Assembly (NCBI RefSeq): GCF_900176205.1
Contig: NZ_LT859959.1
Span: forward strand, 124,001 to 188,000
DNA length: 64,000 nucleotides
Direction of reading: 5' to 3'
Origin: Bradyrhizobium sp. ORS 285
GTDB lineage: Bacteria; Pseudomonadota; Alphaproteobacteria; Rhizobiales; Xanthobacteraceae
In this document: positions 1-8,166 of the stretch, in pieces
Layout of the letters: each line of letters starts with the position of its first letter
Numbering within the stretch: the stretch's first letter is position 1
Notes under the pieces: generated by a model
Told to the model about the DNA's origin: nothing
The model's input: only the letters and a program-made list of their open reading frames with translations
Databases searched by the model: none
Program-made: the position numbers and the translations under genes

Positions 1-735
1 GATCTGGCTGCCGATGCCCCAGAACTTCTTCACCTCGGGCAGCGCCGAATGCAGCGACGACGGCTCCGGCTGCAGCTTGAGATCCTTGTCGCAGACCATG
101 TCGAAATCGACCGCCTTCTCCGGCTTCTGCACCGGATAATAGGTCTTCAGATTGGCCGCGAAATGCGGCGAGCCCAGCGCGCGCCAGGTAGGATCGCCCG
201 CGCCGAGCGATTTCGGGCCTTCCTCGCCATCGAAGAAGATGAAGTCGATGCCGATATCCGGCTTGCCCGAGAGCGACAGCACGCGCGCGGTCTCCAGCAG
301 CAGCGCCACGGCGGACGCCGAGTTGTTGGCGCCGGGCATCGGAGCATCAGGCGATTTCGGATCGCGATAGGCCTTGATGATGCTGTCGTAATGCGTTGCG
401 ACGATGATCCGGCGCGGGTTCTGCGCCTGGAAGCGGGCGATGATGTTGGTGAGCGGGATCGCCTTGCCGTCGTCGCCCTTCGCGGTGAAGCTCTGCGTCA
501 GCACGGCCTCGGCCGCGCTCTTGGCCATCGCTGCCTTGATGTAGTCGATGGTCTTCTGGTGGCCCGGCTCGCCCATCGAGCGCGGGGTGAATTTCAGGAG
601 ATCGGCGATGTGGCCAAGCGCGCGCTGGCCGTCCCACAGCTCGATCTGGGCCTCCACCGCCCGCGCGGGCAGCGAGGTCAGCAGCAACGCGGCCGTTGCC
701 GCAGTCGCGGCGAGGCGAGGCCAGAACTCGGTCAT
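1..735 (-). CDS. M28 family metallopeptidase (partial, C-terminus outside window)
   Basis: Only the first 245 codons are in the window; the frame runs open to base 1. The ATG at 735 is followed by a signal peptide of about 26 residues ending in an Ala-rich cleavage region, so the enzyme is predicted to be exported. The Zn-peptidase fold of family M28 (aminopeptidases and glutaminyl cyclases) is indicated by VATHYDS (first metal His), by MPGANNSAS followed by a Leu-rich helix, and by FFDGEEGPKSLG (acidic ligand plus catalytic Glu). The residue that normally bridges the metals is an Asp in GANDxxSG; here it reads Asn, which may mean altered or lost activity. The start lies 26 bases downstream of the stop of the membrane gene at 761-1378, in the same direction. 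The substrate is not evident. Confidence 0.8.
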   Translation of the reverse strand, partial: MTEFWPRLAATAATAALLLTSLPARAVEAQIELWDGQRALGHIADLLKFTPRSMGEPGHQKTIDYIKAAMAKSAAEAVLTQSFTAKGDDGKAIPLTNIIARFQAQNPRRIIVATHYDSIIKAYRDPKSPDAPMPGANNSASAVALLLETARVLSLSGKPDIGIDFIFFDGEEGPKSLGAGDPTWRALGSPHFAANLKTYYPVQKPEKAVDFDMVCDKDLKLQPEPSSLHSALPEVKKFWGIGSQI

Positions 736-760
736 GCGCAAAGCTCTTCGATGATTGATA

Positions 761-1378
761 TCAGGACGTCTTCTTGCCGAACGGAATGAACAGGATGCCG
801 GCGCAAGCGGCGAGCGCGACGGCGAAATAATAGGTGATCGCGCGCGAGCCGATGGTGGGGATCAGCGTGAAGGTCGTGACCAGCGTCCCGACGACATTGC
901 CGATGGTCGAGACGCCATACACCAGACCCGCGACGCGGCCGGCCTCGCCGGCCGAGCGGGTCAAGAGGCTGACCGCGATCGGCGAGAACGTGCCGAGCAG
1001 GGTCAGCGGCACCAGCAGCAGCGCGGTCGCCGCCATCAAGGTCGCCATCGGACCATCGCCGAGACTGTCGAGAATGTCCGCCATCACGGTATCCGCCGTC
1101 GCCGGCACCAGCGCCATATAGGCCGCCGCGACCAGGATCATCGTGCCGATGGTGCGCGTCGTCGGCTGGCGGTCGACGATGGCGCTGCCGGCGAAATAGC
1201 CGATCGCGAGCGCGCACAGCACGGTCGAGATCAGGCTCGCCCAGGCGCCGATGCCGCTGCCGAAATACGGGTTGAGATAACGGCTGCCGAGCATCTCGAA
1301 GCCCATCAGCACGCAGCCGACGAGAAACGAGCAGATATAAATCGCCAGCATGCCGGCGCGGGACACCTGCTCGCTCAT
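761..1378 (-). CDS. Integral membrane protein, membrane half of a spermidine-synthase-like pair
   Basis: 205 residues with about six hydrophobic helices (roughly 8-28, 42-62, 75-95, 112-132, 145-170, 178-198). It resembles the membrane moiety of proteins annotated as fused MFS/spermidine synthase, including the early FEMLGSRYLNPYFG region typical of that family. Its ATG overlaps the stop of the upstream methyltransferase-like gene (ATGA, 1375-1378), so the two are translationally coupled and probably form one split enzyme or complex in the inner membrane. The transported or modified substrate is unknown. Confidence is high that it is a real gene and moderate for the family. Confidence 0.8.
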   Translation of the reverse strand: MSEQVSRAGMLAIYICSFLVGCVLMGFEMLGSRYLNPYFGSGIGAWASLISTVLCALAIGYFAGSAIVDRQPTTRTIGTMILVAAAYMALVPATADTVMADILDSLGDGPMATLMAATALLLVPLTLLGTFSPIAVSLLTRSAGEAGRVAGLVYGVSTIGNVVGTLVTTFTLIPTIGSRAITYYFAVALAACAGILFIPFGKKTS

Positions 1379-2298
1379 GGCAGTTTCTTGTTGTGGCGTT
1401 CGATGCTCTTCAGCGCTTCCACCGGCGCGAAGTCGTCGGTCAGGATCTTGGCCTTGGCGTCGATCACCTGGCCGTTGTCGATGTCGATCCGCTTGCGCTG
1501 CGCCAGCATGTCGGCAAGCTTGTAGCGGAAGCCGTATTCCTTGTCGCGCTCCTGCGCGATCCCGGCGAGATCCTCGGCCTTCTGCTCGTCGCCGGGATAG
1601 GCGACCATGACGATGTTGCCGCCGGCCTCGTAGAAGTCGACCTGCGGGAACACGCTGTGGATGGTCTTCACGGCGGCGTCGAACAGCATGGTGGAGGGCT
1701 CGACGTTCTGCGCCACCACGCCGCCCTCGGCGAGATGATCCTTGACCAGCTGGTAGAATTCGCGGGTCAGGAGGTGGAACGGCACGAACGGCCCGCGATA
1801 GGCATCGATCAGGATGATGTCGTAGCGCTCTTTCGATTCCTGCACGAACAGCCGTCCGTCGCGGTTGGCGACGTGGAAGTTCGGCTCCTCCTTGATGCCG
1901 AAATATTTCTTGGCGAGCTCCAGCACCGTCGGGTCGAGCTCGACCGACGTCACCTGCACCTTGGGCAGGAAGCGGTGCAGGTACCAGGCGGTACGGCCGC
2001 CGCCGAACCCGATCTCCAGGATCGAGCTGACAGTCTTGGCGTACATCACGCTCGCGGTCATGAAGCGGGTATAGTCGACCGGCAGATCGAGCTCGTCACG
2101 GGTGTTGTAGACGCTCTCGGTATAGATGCGCCGGTTGTGACCGAACGTCATGCTGCGGTAAGGCGCCTGCTCATAGACATAGATGTTGTTGTAGAGCGAC
2201 TCCTTGGACTCCAGCAGATTGCGGGTGTCCTGCGCCTGCGCGGACGCCAGCGAGAGGAGAGCAGCGAGCGCGCCTGAAATGACCGACCGGATGAGCAT
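1375..2298 (-). CDS. Spermidine synthase-like SAM-fold protein with signal peptide
   Basis: 307 residues. Residues 1-22 form a signal peptide (ends ASAQAQ). The Rossmann SAM/dcSAM-binding core follows: EIGFGGGRTAWYL (glycine loop), SVELDP (acidic residue at the end of strand 2) and DIILIDAYRGPFVP (acid where polyamine synthases have a catalytic Asp). It belongs to the polyamine aminopropyltransferase-like family, but the export signal is odd because SAM-type cofactors are cytoplasmic. It is the first gene of the pair with the membrane protein at 761-1378 (4-base overlap) and probably works at the membrane. Whether it makes polyamines is not shown by the sequence. Confidence 0.8.
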   Translation of the reverse strand: MLIRSVISGALAALLSLASAQAQDTRNLLESKESLYNNIYVYEQAPYRSMTFGHNRRIYTESVYNTRDELDLPVDYTRFMTASVMYAKTVSSILEIGFGGGRTAWYLHRFLPKVQVTSVELDPTVLELAKKYFGIKEEPNFHVANRDGRLFVQESKERYDIILIDAYRGPFVPFHLLTREFYQLVKDHLAEGGVVAQNVEPSTMLFDAAVKTIHSVFPQVDFYEAGGNIVMVAYPGDEQKAEDLAGIAQERDKEYGFRYKLADMLAQRKRIDIDNGQVIDAKAKILTDDFAPVEALKSIERHNKKLP

Positions 2299-2600
2299 CG
2301 AACTGTCTGTTTCCCTCGGCTTGAAAAATGGAGCGGGCGCGCCTGGCTCGGCGGCGTCGTGGCGCGGGACGGCCGTCCCTCGGTCACGAGCCGCGCTCAG
2401 GCACGACCAATACGGCGATCCCGAGGCCGGTTCCGCATCGGCGCCGTTCTCTTAGACCATCGGCTGCCTGCCGGATAGTCAAACCGGCCCGGCCAACGGG
2501 GCTGTGATCGGCCGGCTGCGGCCGGTCTTCTGTTCCCGCTGCGGGGGTTTTATGATGAACCCGGCACGGCAGCGGCGTGCCGCATCGATCCGAGGGAGCC
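2299..2600. other. Divergent intergenic region
   Basis: About 300 bases between the divergent genes at 2298 and 2601. I see GC-rich dyads around 2500-2530 but no convincing small gene or operator. Promoters for both flanking genes must lie here. Confidence 0.4.
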
Positions 2601-3629
2601 ATGATGGGGTTGAAGGGGGCGCTGATCGCGTGTTTCGCGCTGATCGGTGGGCTGGCATGGGCCCAGGACGAGACCGCCCCGAACCGGCGGCCGGTCTCGG
2701 TCGTGGCCGACGAGCGGATCACGGTCGGCGATGGCGGCGTTCTGCCGCTTTATGTTTCCCGGCCCTGGACCCAGCCGCAGCCCGACATTACGCGTGCCGT
2801 GCTGGTCCTCCACGGCCGGCTGCGCAACGCCGACGTCTATTACAAAACGGCGATCAAGGCCCGCGATGCCGCCGGCACGGCCGGAACGACGACGTTGCTG
2901 GTCGTGCCGCAATTCCTCGCCGAGCTCGATGTCGACAAGCATCGGCTGCCGCCCGAGACCCTGCGCTGGACGCTCGAGGGCTGGCAGGGCGGCGATGCCG
3001 CCATCGCGCCGCAGGCCGTCTCCTCGTTCGCAGCCTTGGACGCGATCCTCGCGCGCTTGGCCGATCGCTCGCTGTTCCCGGCCCTGAGCGAGGTCGTGAT
3101 CGCCGGCCATTCCGGCGGTGGCCAGGTGGTGCAGCGCTATGCGATCGCCGGCCATGGCGAGGCGGCGCTGACGCAGCGGCAGGTCGCGGTGCGCTATGTC
3201 GTCGCCAATCCCTCGTCCTATGCCTATTTCTCCGCCGAGCGGCCGGAGGCCGCGATCGCCGCGACCTGTCCGGGCTTCGACCGCTGGAAATACGGCATGG
3301 CCGACCGGCCGCCCTATCTGGCGACGCCGACTTCAGCCGAGCTCGAGAGCGCCTATGTCGCCCGCCGCGTGATCTATCTGCTCGGCACCCGTGACACCGA
3401 TCCGAACCACCCCGCGTTGGACAAGAGCTGCATGGCCGAAACACAGGGGCCGACCCGCTATGTGCGCGGCCATTCCTATGCCACGGCCATGGCCGCGCGC
3501 GATGGCGGCACCCCGAACCATCGGCTTTGGGACGTCGCCGGCGTCGGCCACAATGGCGACCGGATGTTCACCTCATCCTGCGGGCTCAAGGCGCTGTTCG
3601 ATGTCCCCGGATGTGACACGGCGCCTTGA
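2601..3629 (+). CDS. Secreted alpha/beta-hydrolase family protein
   Basis: 342 residues from the ATG at 2601, chosen because GAGGGAG stands a few bases upstream; an in-frame ATG at 2577 lacks this site. Residues 1-23 are a signal peptide ending WAQD. The nucleophile elbow is GHSGGGQVV (about residue 172), a conserved DTDPNH segment may supply the acid, and VGHNGDRMF near the C-terminus supplies the likely catalytic His. The strand before the elbow (VLVLHGRLRN) has the oxyanion-loop HG. It is probably a periplasmic esterase or hydrolase; the substrate is unknown. It stands alone on the plus strand before a tRNA gene. Confidence 0.8.
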   Translation: MMGLKGALIACFALIGGLAWAQDETAPNRRPVSVVADERITVGDGGVLPLYVSRPWTQPQPDITRAVLVLHGRLRNADVYYKTAIKARDAAGTAGTTTLLVVPQFLAELDVDKHRLPPETLRWTLEGWQGGDAAIAPQAVSSFAALDAILARLADRSLFPALSEVVIAGHSGGGQVVQRYAIAGHGEAALTQRQVAVRYVVANPSSYAYFSAERPEAAIAATCPGFDRWKYGMADRPPYLATPTSAELESAYVARRVIYLLGTRDTDPNHPALDKSCMAETQGPTRYVRGHSYATAMAARDGGTPNHRLWDVAGVGHNGDRMFTSSCGLKALFDVPGCDTAP

Positions 3630-3725
3630 TCCCCGTGGCCGGCGATGCGCCCGGGGAGAGGCTTCCGATCCCGGGCCGGGTCTGCTATGGAGGCGGCGAA
3701 GCAGATGCACGTCGGTGCAGGCTCC

Positions 3726-3802
<77 letters not shown>

Positions 3803-3948
3803 TTCTGCCGCAAACGTCGCGCGGCATTCATCCATCCGTGATCATCAGGTCAAAATGCGCCGGCGCGCGTGATGCCGCGCCAGGTCTCGCCTGAATTGGC
3901 CGTTCCGCACGTTGAAGCTTGCATCCGAACGCGAGACGTGGGGACATC

Positions 3949-6060
3949 ATGGGGGCTGTGGCTGTCGACCAGCTGCTGATGGAGGCGGCCGAGCATTACA
4001 ATGCGGGGCGGGCCGGACCGGCGCAGGCTCTCTGTGGTGGCATTCTCAGGTCCGAGCCGGATCATCTGCCGGCGCTGCATTTGTCCGCGATTCTCGCCTT
4101 CAGCGACGGACGGATGGCCGATGGCGCCGCGCTGCTGGCGCGTCTCTTCGCCCAGGATCCCCACCATGCGCCGGCCTATGTGACGCTCGGCGATGCGCTG
4201 GCGGTCAAGGGCGAGCATGCCGGCGCGGCGGATGCGTTCGCGCGGGCCGCGGCGCTGCGGCCGCGGGATGCCGACATTCACAGCAGGCTCGGCAGCGCGC
4301 TGCTCGCGCTGTCGCGCTTGGCCGAGGCCGAGGCCGCCTATCGCCAGGCTCTCGCGCTCGATCCCGGGCTGCTGCGCGCGCGCTGGAATCTGGCGCTCGC
4401 GCTGGCGAGGCAGGGTCGGCTCGACGAGGCCGAAGCCGCCTATCGCGCGCTGCTCGACCGCGATCCCTGTTATCCCGATGCATGGCGCGCGCTGGCGCAG
4501 CTCCTGGCCGATCAGGCGAGGGATGCGGCGGCGGTGCCGGCCTATCAGCAGGCGCTGGCCGCGCGGCCTGATGATGCCGGCCTCCATCACGGCCTCGGCG
4601 ACGTGCTCTACAGGCAGCGCCTTTTCATGGAGGCCGTGAGCCATTATCGCCGCGCCGCCGGGCTCGCGCCCGATGACGTCCATGCCGCGCGGATGCTCGG
4701 GCATGCCCTGCACGAGGCTGGGCGTCCGGCCGAGGCCGTCGAGGCCTATCGCCGCGCGGCGCTGCTCGATCCGACCGACGTCGTCGTGCTCAGCAATCTC
4801 GGCGCCTGCCTGTGCGGCATCGGCCAGCTCGACCCGGCGATGGCGGCGTGTGAGCATGCGCTGGCGTTGCAGCCGGATCATGCGCCGGCCCACACCAATC
4901 TCGGCATTATTCATGAGAAGCGTGGCGAGATCGATGAGGCCGTCGCCGCGCATCGCCGCGCGGTCACCGCCGATCCCGCTTATGCCAAGGGCTACGCCAA
5001 TCTCGCGGTGGCCTTGCGCAATGCCGGCGACATCGATGCCGCGCTGGCGGCCTCGCATCAGGCGGTCGCGCTCGCGCCCGACGATGCGCTGGCGCGCTAC
5101 AACCACGCGCATTTCCTGCTGATGTGCGGTGATCTCGCGAGCGGCTTTGCCGAGCATCGCTGGGGCCGCGACTGCCCTGAGCTGTCAGCGGGCATGCCGC
5201 GCTTCGATGCGCCGGAATGGCAGGGCGAGCCACTCGATGGCCGCACGCTGCTGCTGTTTGCCGAATACGGCATCGGCGATGCGCTGCAATTCGTCCGTTA
5301 CGTAGACCGCGTCAAGACGATGGGCGGCGCCATCGTGCTGCAGGTGCAGCCGGCGATCGCAGCGCTGCTGCACGGTTTCGATGGCGTGACGGTCGTCGCC
5401 CGCGGCGAGCCATTGCCGCGGTTCGACCTGCAGCTGCCGCTGATGGATCTGCCGCGCATCTTCGGCACGACGCTCGAGAGGATTCCAAGCGACGTGCCTT
5501 ATCTCGCCGCCGATCCGGTCAAGGTTGCCGCCTGGCGCAACGTGCTCCGCCGCGCGCCCGGGCTCAAGGTCGGCGTGGTCTGGGCCGGCAATCCCAGGCA
5601 CAAGGGCGACCGCCAGCGCTCGCTGGCGGCGGAGGCGGTGCTGCCGCGGCTGGTGATGCCGGGTGTGCAACTCTATTCGCTGCAGAAGGAGCCGCGGCCC
5701 GCCGACGCGCCCACGCTGCTCGATCTCGGCACCGATGTCATCGACCTCGCGCCGCTGCTGAAGGATTTCGCCGAGACCGCGGCCGCCGTCGCGGCGCTCG
5801 ATCTCGTCATCTCCGTCGATACGTCAGTGGCGCATCTCGCCGGCGCACTGGCGCGGCCGGTCTGGGTGCTGTTGCCCTACGCCCTCGACTGGCGCTGGCT
5901 GCGCGACCGCGAGGATACGCCGTGGTACCCGACCATGCGGCTGTTGAGACAGGAGAGGCCGATGGCCTGGGACGGCGTGCTGGCCCGGGCGGCCGAGCAG
6001 CTCGCGCGCGTGGCGGCAGGTGAGCGCGGACTGCTTTTGCCAAACGCGTCTGCGTCGTAA
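3949..6060 (+). CDS. TPR-repeat protein with C-terminal glycosyltransferase-like domain
   Basis: 703 residues from the ATG at 3949 (weak GTGGGGA upstream; an in-frame ATG at 3919 is possible). Residues 1 to about 400 are some eleven tetratricopeptide repeats with the usual A-x3-Y/L-x8-P spacing (for example AEAAYRQALALDP). Residues about 430-690 look like a GT9/GT41-like fold, with FAEYGIGDALQFVRY, VGVVWAGNPRHKGD and DLVISVDTSVAHLAGAL (nucleotide-sugar site). This architecture is common in Rhizobiales and usually annotated as TPR glycosyltransferase. It may glycosylate proteins or surface polymers, but neither donor nor acceptor is evident. No signal peptide is seen, so it is cytoplasmic. Confidence 0.85.
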   Translation: MGAVAVDQLLMEAAEHYNAGRAGPAQALCGGILRSEPDHLPALHLSAILAFSDGRMADGAALLARLFAQDPHHAPAYVTLGDALAVKGEHAGAADAFARAAALRPRDADIHSRLGSALLALSRLAEAEAAYRQALALDPGLLRARWNLALALARQGRLDEAEAAYRALLDRDPCYPDAWRALAQLLADQARDAAAVPAYQQALAARPDDAGLHHGLGDVLYRQRLFMEAVSHYRRAAGLAPDDVHAARMLGHALHEAGRPAEAVEAYRRAALLDPTDVVVLSNLGACLCGIGQLDPAMAACEHALALQPDHAPAHTNLGIIHEKRGEIDEAVAAHRRAVTADPAYAKGYANLAVALRNAGDIDAALAASHQAVALAPDDALARYNHAHFLLMCGDLASGFAEHRWGRDCPELSAGMPRFDAPEWQGEPLDGRTLLLFAEYGIGDALQFVRYVDRVKTMGGAIVLQVQPAIAALLHGFDGVTVVARGEPLPRFDLQLPLMDLPRIFGTTLERIPSDVPYLAADPVKVAAWRNVLRRAPGLKVGVVWAGNPRHKGDRQRSLAAEAVLPRLVMPGVQLYSLQKEPRPADAPTLLDLGTDVIDLAPLLKDFAETAAAVAALDLVISVDTSVAHLAGALARPVWVLLPYALDWRWLRDREDTPWYPTMRLLRQERPMAWDGVLARAAEQLARVAAGERGLLLPNASAS

Positions 6061-6084
6061 CCGACGCTCGATCCACGCTCTCCG

Positions 6085-6213
6085 CTGTCGTCCCGGCCTT
6101 GAGCCGGGACCCATAACCACAGGCCGTTATTTGGCGAAGATCGACGCTCAGCTTGCCCTTCATAAAGATCACGCGCTATGGGTCCTGGCGCGGAGGCCGG
6201 GACGACAGCGGTG
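6085..6213. repeat. Palindromic intergenic repeat pair (REP/BIME-like, family A)
   Basis: Two inverted arms with the core TCGTCCCGGCCTTGAGCCG and GGACCCAT (6089-6113) and its imperfect reverse complement (about 6178-6210) flank about 60 unrelated bases. Each arm is itself a hairpin. A related pair lies at 42630-42753. It sits between two convergent genes. Confidence 0.75.
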
Positions 6214-6240
6214 GGTGTCGCGCGAGCTCGGCCACGTTGG

Positions 6241-7293
6241 TCACGACACGGCCGCTGCTTGCTCCGCCAGCAACTCCCGCACCCGCGGCACCACCACCTG
6301 GCCATACAGCTCGATGCTGCGCATCAGCTTGGCATGCGGCAGCGGCCCCGCCGAGTATTTCAGCTGAAACCGCGACAGGCCGAGCGCCTTGATCGTCGTG
6401 GCGATCTTCTGCGCCACCGTCTCCGGCGAGCCGACATAGAGCGAGCCGTGATCGGCCTCCTGCACGAACTCGTCACGGCCCATCGGCGGCCAGCCGCGCT
6501 CGCGGCCGATGCGGTCGCGCATGGTCTTGTAGTCCGGCCACAGCTCCTCGCGCGCCTGCGCGTCGGTGTCGGCGACATAGCCGGGGGAATGCACGCCGAT
6601 CGGATTCATCGCGCGGCCGAACTGCTTGATGGCCCGATGATAGAGATCGACATAGGGCGCGAACCGCGTGGGATCGCCGCCGATGATCGCCAGCATCAAG
6701 GGTAGCTCGTAATGCGCGGCGCGCACCACCGATTCAGGGCTGCCGCCGACGCCGATCCAGGCCTTGAGACGGCCATGCTCGACCGGCGGATAGACCAGTT
6801 GCTCGCGCAGCGGCGGGCGCAGGTTGCCCTGCCAGGTCAGCGGCTGCTGCGGCAGCAGGCTGACGAACAGATCGAGCTTCTCCTCGAACAGCGCCTCGTA
6901 ATCCTTGAGGTCGAAGCCGAACAGCGGAAAGGATTCGGTGAAGGAGCCGCGGCCGAGGATGACCTCGGCGCGGCCGTTCGACACCGCGTCGAGCGTCGAG
7001 AAGCGCTGGAACACGCGGATCGGATCGTCCGAGCTCAGCACCGTCACCGCCGAGCCCAGCCTGATCTTCGTGGTGCGCGCCGCGATCGCCGCCAGCGCCA
7101 CCTCCGGCGCCGAGATCGCGAAATCGCCGCGATGGTGCTCGCCGAGCCCGATGAAGTCGATCCCGAGCTGATCGGCCAGGACAGCCTCCTCGACCACGTC
7201 GCGGATCACCTGGGCATGCGGCGCGGTCGCGCCGTCCGTGCCGCGGGTGACGTCGCCGAAGGTATCCAGGCCGAATTCGAGTGCTGCGGTCAT
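6241..7293 (-). CDS. LLM-class flavin-dependent oxidoreductase
   Basis: 350 residues of the bacterial luciferase-like monooxygenase family, which uses F420 or FMNH2. The typical features are the N-terminal GLDTFGD strand, IGLGEHHRGDFAIS (flavin-site His pair), IRLGSAVTVLSSDDP, NGRAEVILGRGSF and the C-terminal GSPETVAQKI helix. The start at 7293 was preferred over an ATG at 7305 because GGA lies at a suitable distance only from the former. The homologous group is often called LLM class and the substrate cannot be read from sequence. It is a single gene bounded by repeats on both sides. Confidence 0.85.
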   Translation of the reverse strand: MTAALEFGLDTFGDVTRGTDGATAPHAQVIRDVVEEAVLADQLGIDFIGLGEHHRGDFAISAPEVALAAIAARTTKIRLGSAVTVLSSDDPIRVFQRFSTLDAVSNGRAEVILGRGSFTESFPLFGFDLKDYEALFEEKLDLFVSLLPQQPLTWQGNLRPPLREQLVYPPVEHGRLKAWIGVGGSPESVVRAAHYELPLMLAIIGGDPTRFAPYVDLYHRAIKQFGRAMNPIGVHSPGYVADTDAQAREELWPDYKTMRDRIGRERGWPPMGRDEFVQEADHGSLYVGSPETVAQKIATTIKALGLSRFQLKYSAGPLPHAKLMRSIELYGQVVVPRVRELLAEQAAAVS

Positions 7294-7446
7294 GTGCCAT
7301 TCCATTGCGTCGCGCCGTCATACGGCGTCCCGGTGTCAGCTGGAAGGGGCGGAACCGGATTGCAAGCAGGCGATGGCGAAACACAGGGTTTCGCTGTTGC
7401 TGCAGCGCCAACCGCCGATGCGGCGGGTGGCTCTGTCTCTCGTGGC

Positions 7447-7537
7447 ACGTCATGCCCGGGCTTGTCCCGGGCATCCACGTCTTGCTCAGCACGCCGAACG
7501 ACGTGGATGGCCGGGACAAGCCCGGCCATGACGGATG
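7447..7537. repeat. Long inverted repeat (REP-like, family B)
   Basis: Arms reading GTCATGCCCGGGCTTGTCCC at 7449 onward and the near-reverse complement ending about 7532 enclose about 25 bases, and CACGTC/GACGTGG pairs inside. The whole forms one long imperfect hairpin upstream of the LLM gene. It is non-coding. Confidence 0.75.
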
Positions 7538-7644
7538 AGAGAGCGGGGCACAAGCACCTATATCCATCCGGACAGAGAAACTTCAAAGATTCATCTTTCG
7601 TTTTTCCGAAAACTATGCTCTACTGCGCGTATCCCGCCTCATCG

Positions 7645-7990
7645 ATGAGGGGCGTACGCGCGGTCGTCACGAGACGCGAGGCGGGGATGCGGTGGCCGTG
7701 GCGGGTCGCAGCGTGACGCAAGTCGCGCCGACGAACGATCCGCTGCGGACGGTCAAGCCGTGTGGTCCTGGCCTCCCGACGCTGAGGCCAAGCCGGTGGT
7801 GTGATCCATCGGCGACGGGGGCAAGACAGCCGGTCCCCGGGGAGAGCTCGGAGCAGCCGTAAGCCCATCGCGCAGGGAATGCCGGATTGTCGGCTGAACC
7901 TGTGGTACCTGCCGCCTGCATTTTTTTCCGCAGGCGGGCCATGGGTTGCGGCCAGCACCCGGCATTCCCTGCGCCCTCATCTTTATCGAG
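7645..7990 (+). repeat. Dispersed structured element, copy 1
   Basis: About 345 bases that match, in inverted orientation, 39040-39400. Shared blocks include CCTCCCGACGCTGAGG, CCTGTGGTACCTGCCGCCTG and CCGCAGGCGGGCCA. The structure is nested: outer arms GCGCAGGGAATGCCGG (7870-7885) and CCGGCATTCCCTGCGC (7959-7974) are perfectly complementary, and inside them CCGCCTGC (7912-7919) pairs with GCAGGCGG (7930-7937) around an A/T-rich loop. Short open frames here are not conserved in a coding manner between the copies. The gap 7306-8166 holds this element, the family-B repeat and nothing else I can support. Confidence 0.75.
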
Positions 7991-8166
7991 GGTGTTCCAT
8001 CCAGCCGAACTCGGGCGCATCAGGCCGCGAGAATGCGAGCGCTTGTCTGCAGCTGACACGAGGCCGCGTGCGCCTCTTGCGCGGTCATGCCATGTCAAAA
8101 AATGGGCGTGTGGGCCGGCTGCGCATCACCTAGGCTCGACGGAGTTCGTCAGACGGGATCACGCGC

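Noticed and set aside
7620..8133. Several short frames on both strands that could be called hypothetical proteins
   Set aside because: They fall inside the structured repeat; the two copies diverge in a way that keeps stems, not codons.
8040..8166. SAM riboswitch before the MetX-like gene
   Set aside because: I could not find the conserved core or pseudoknot pairing of the alphaproteobacterial SAM-II motif.
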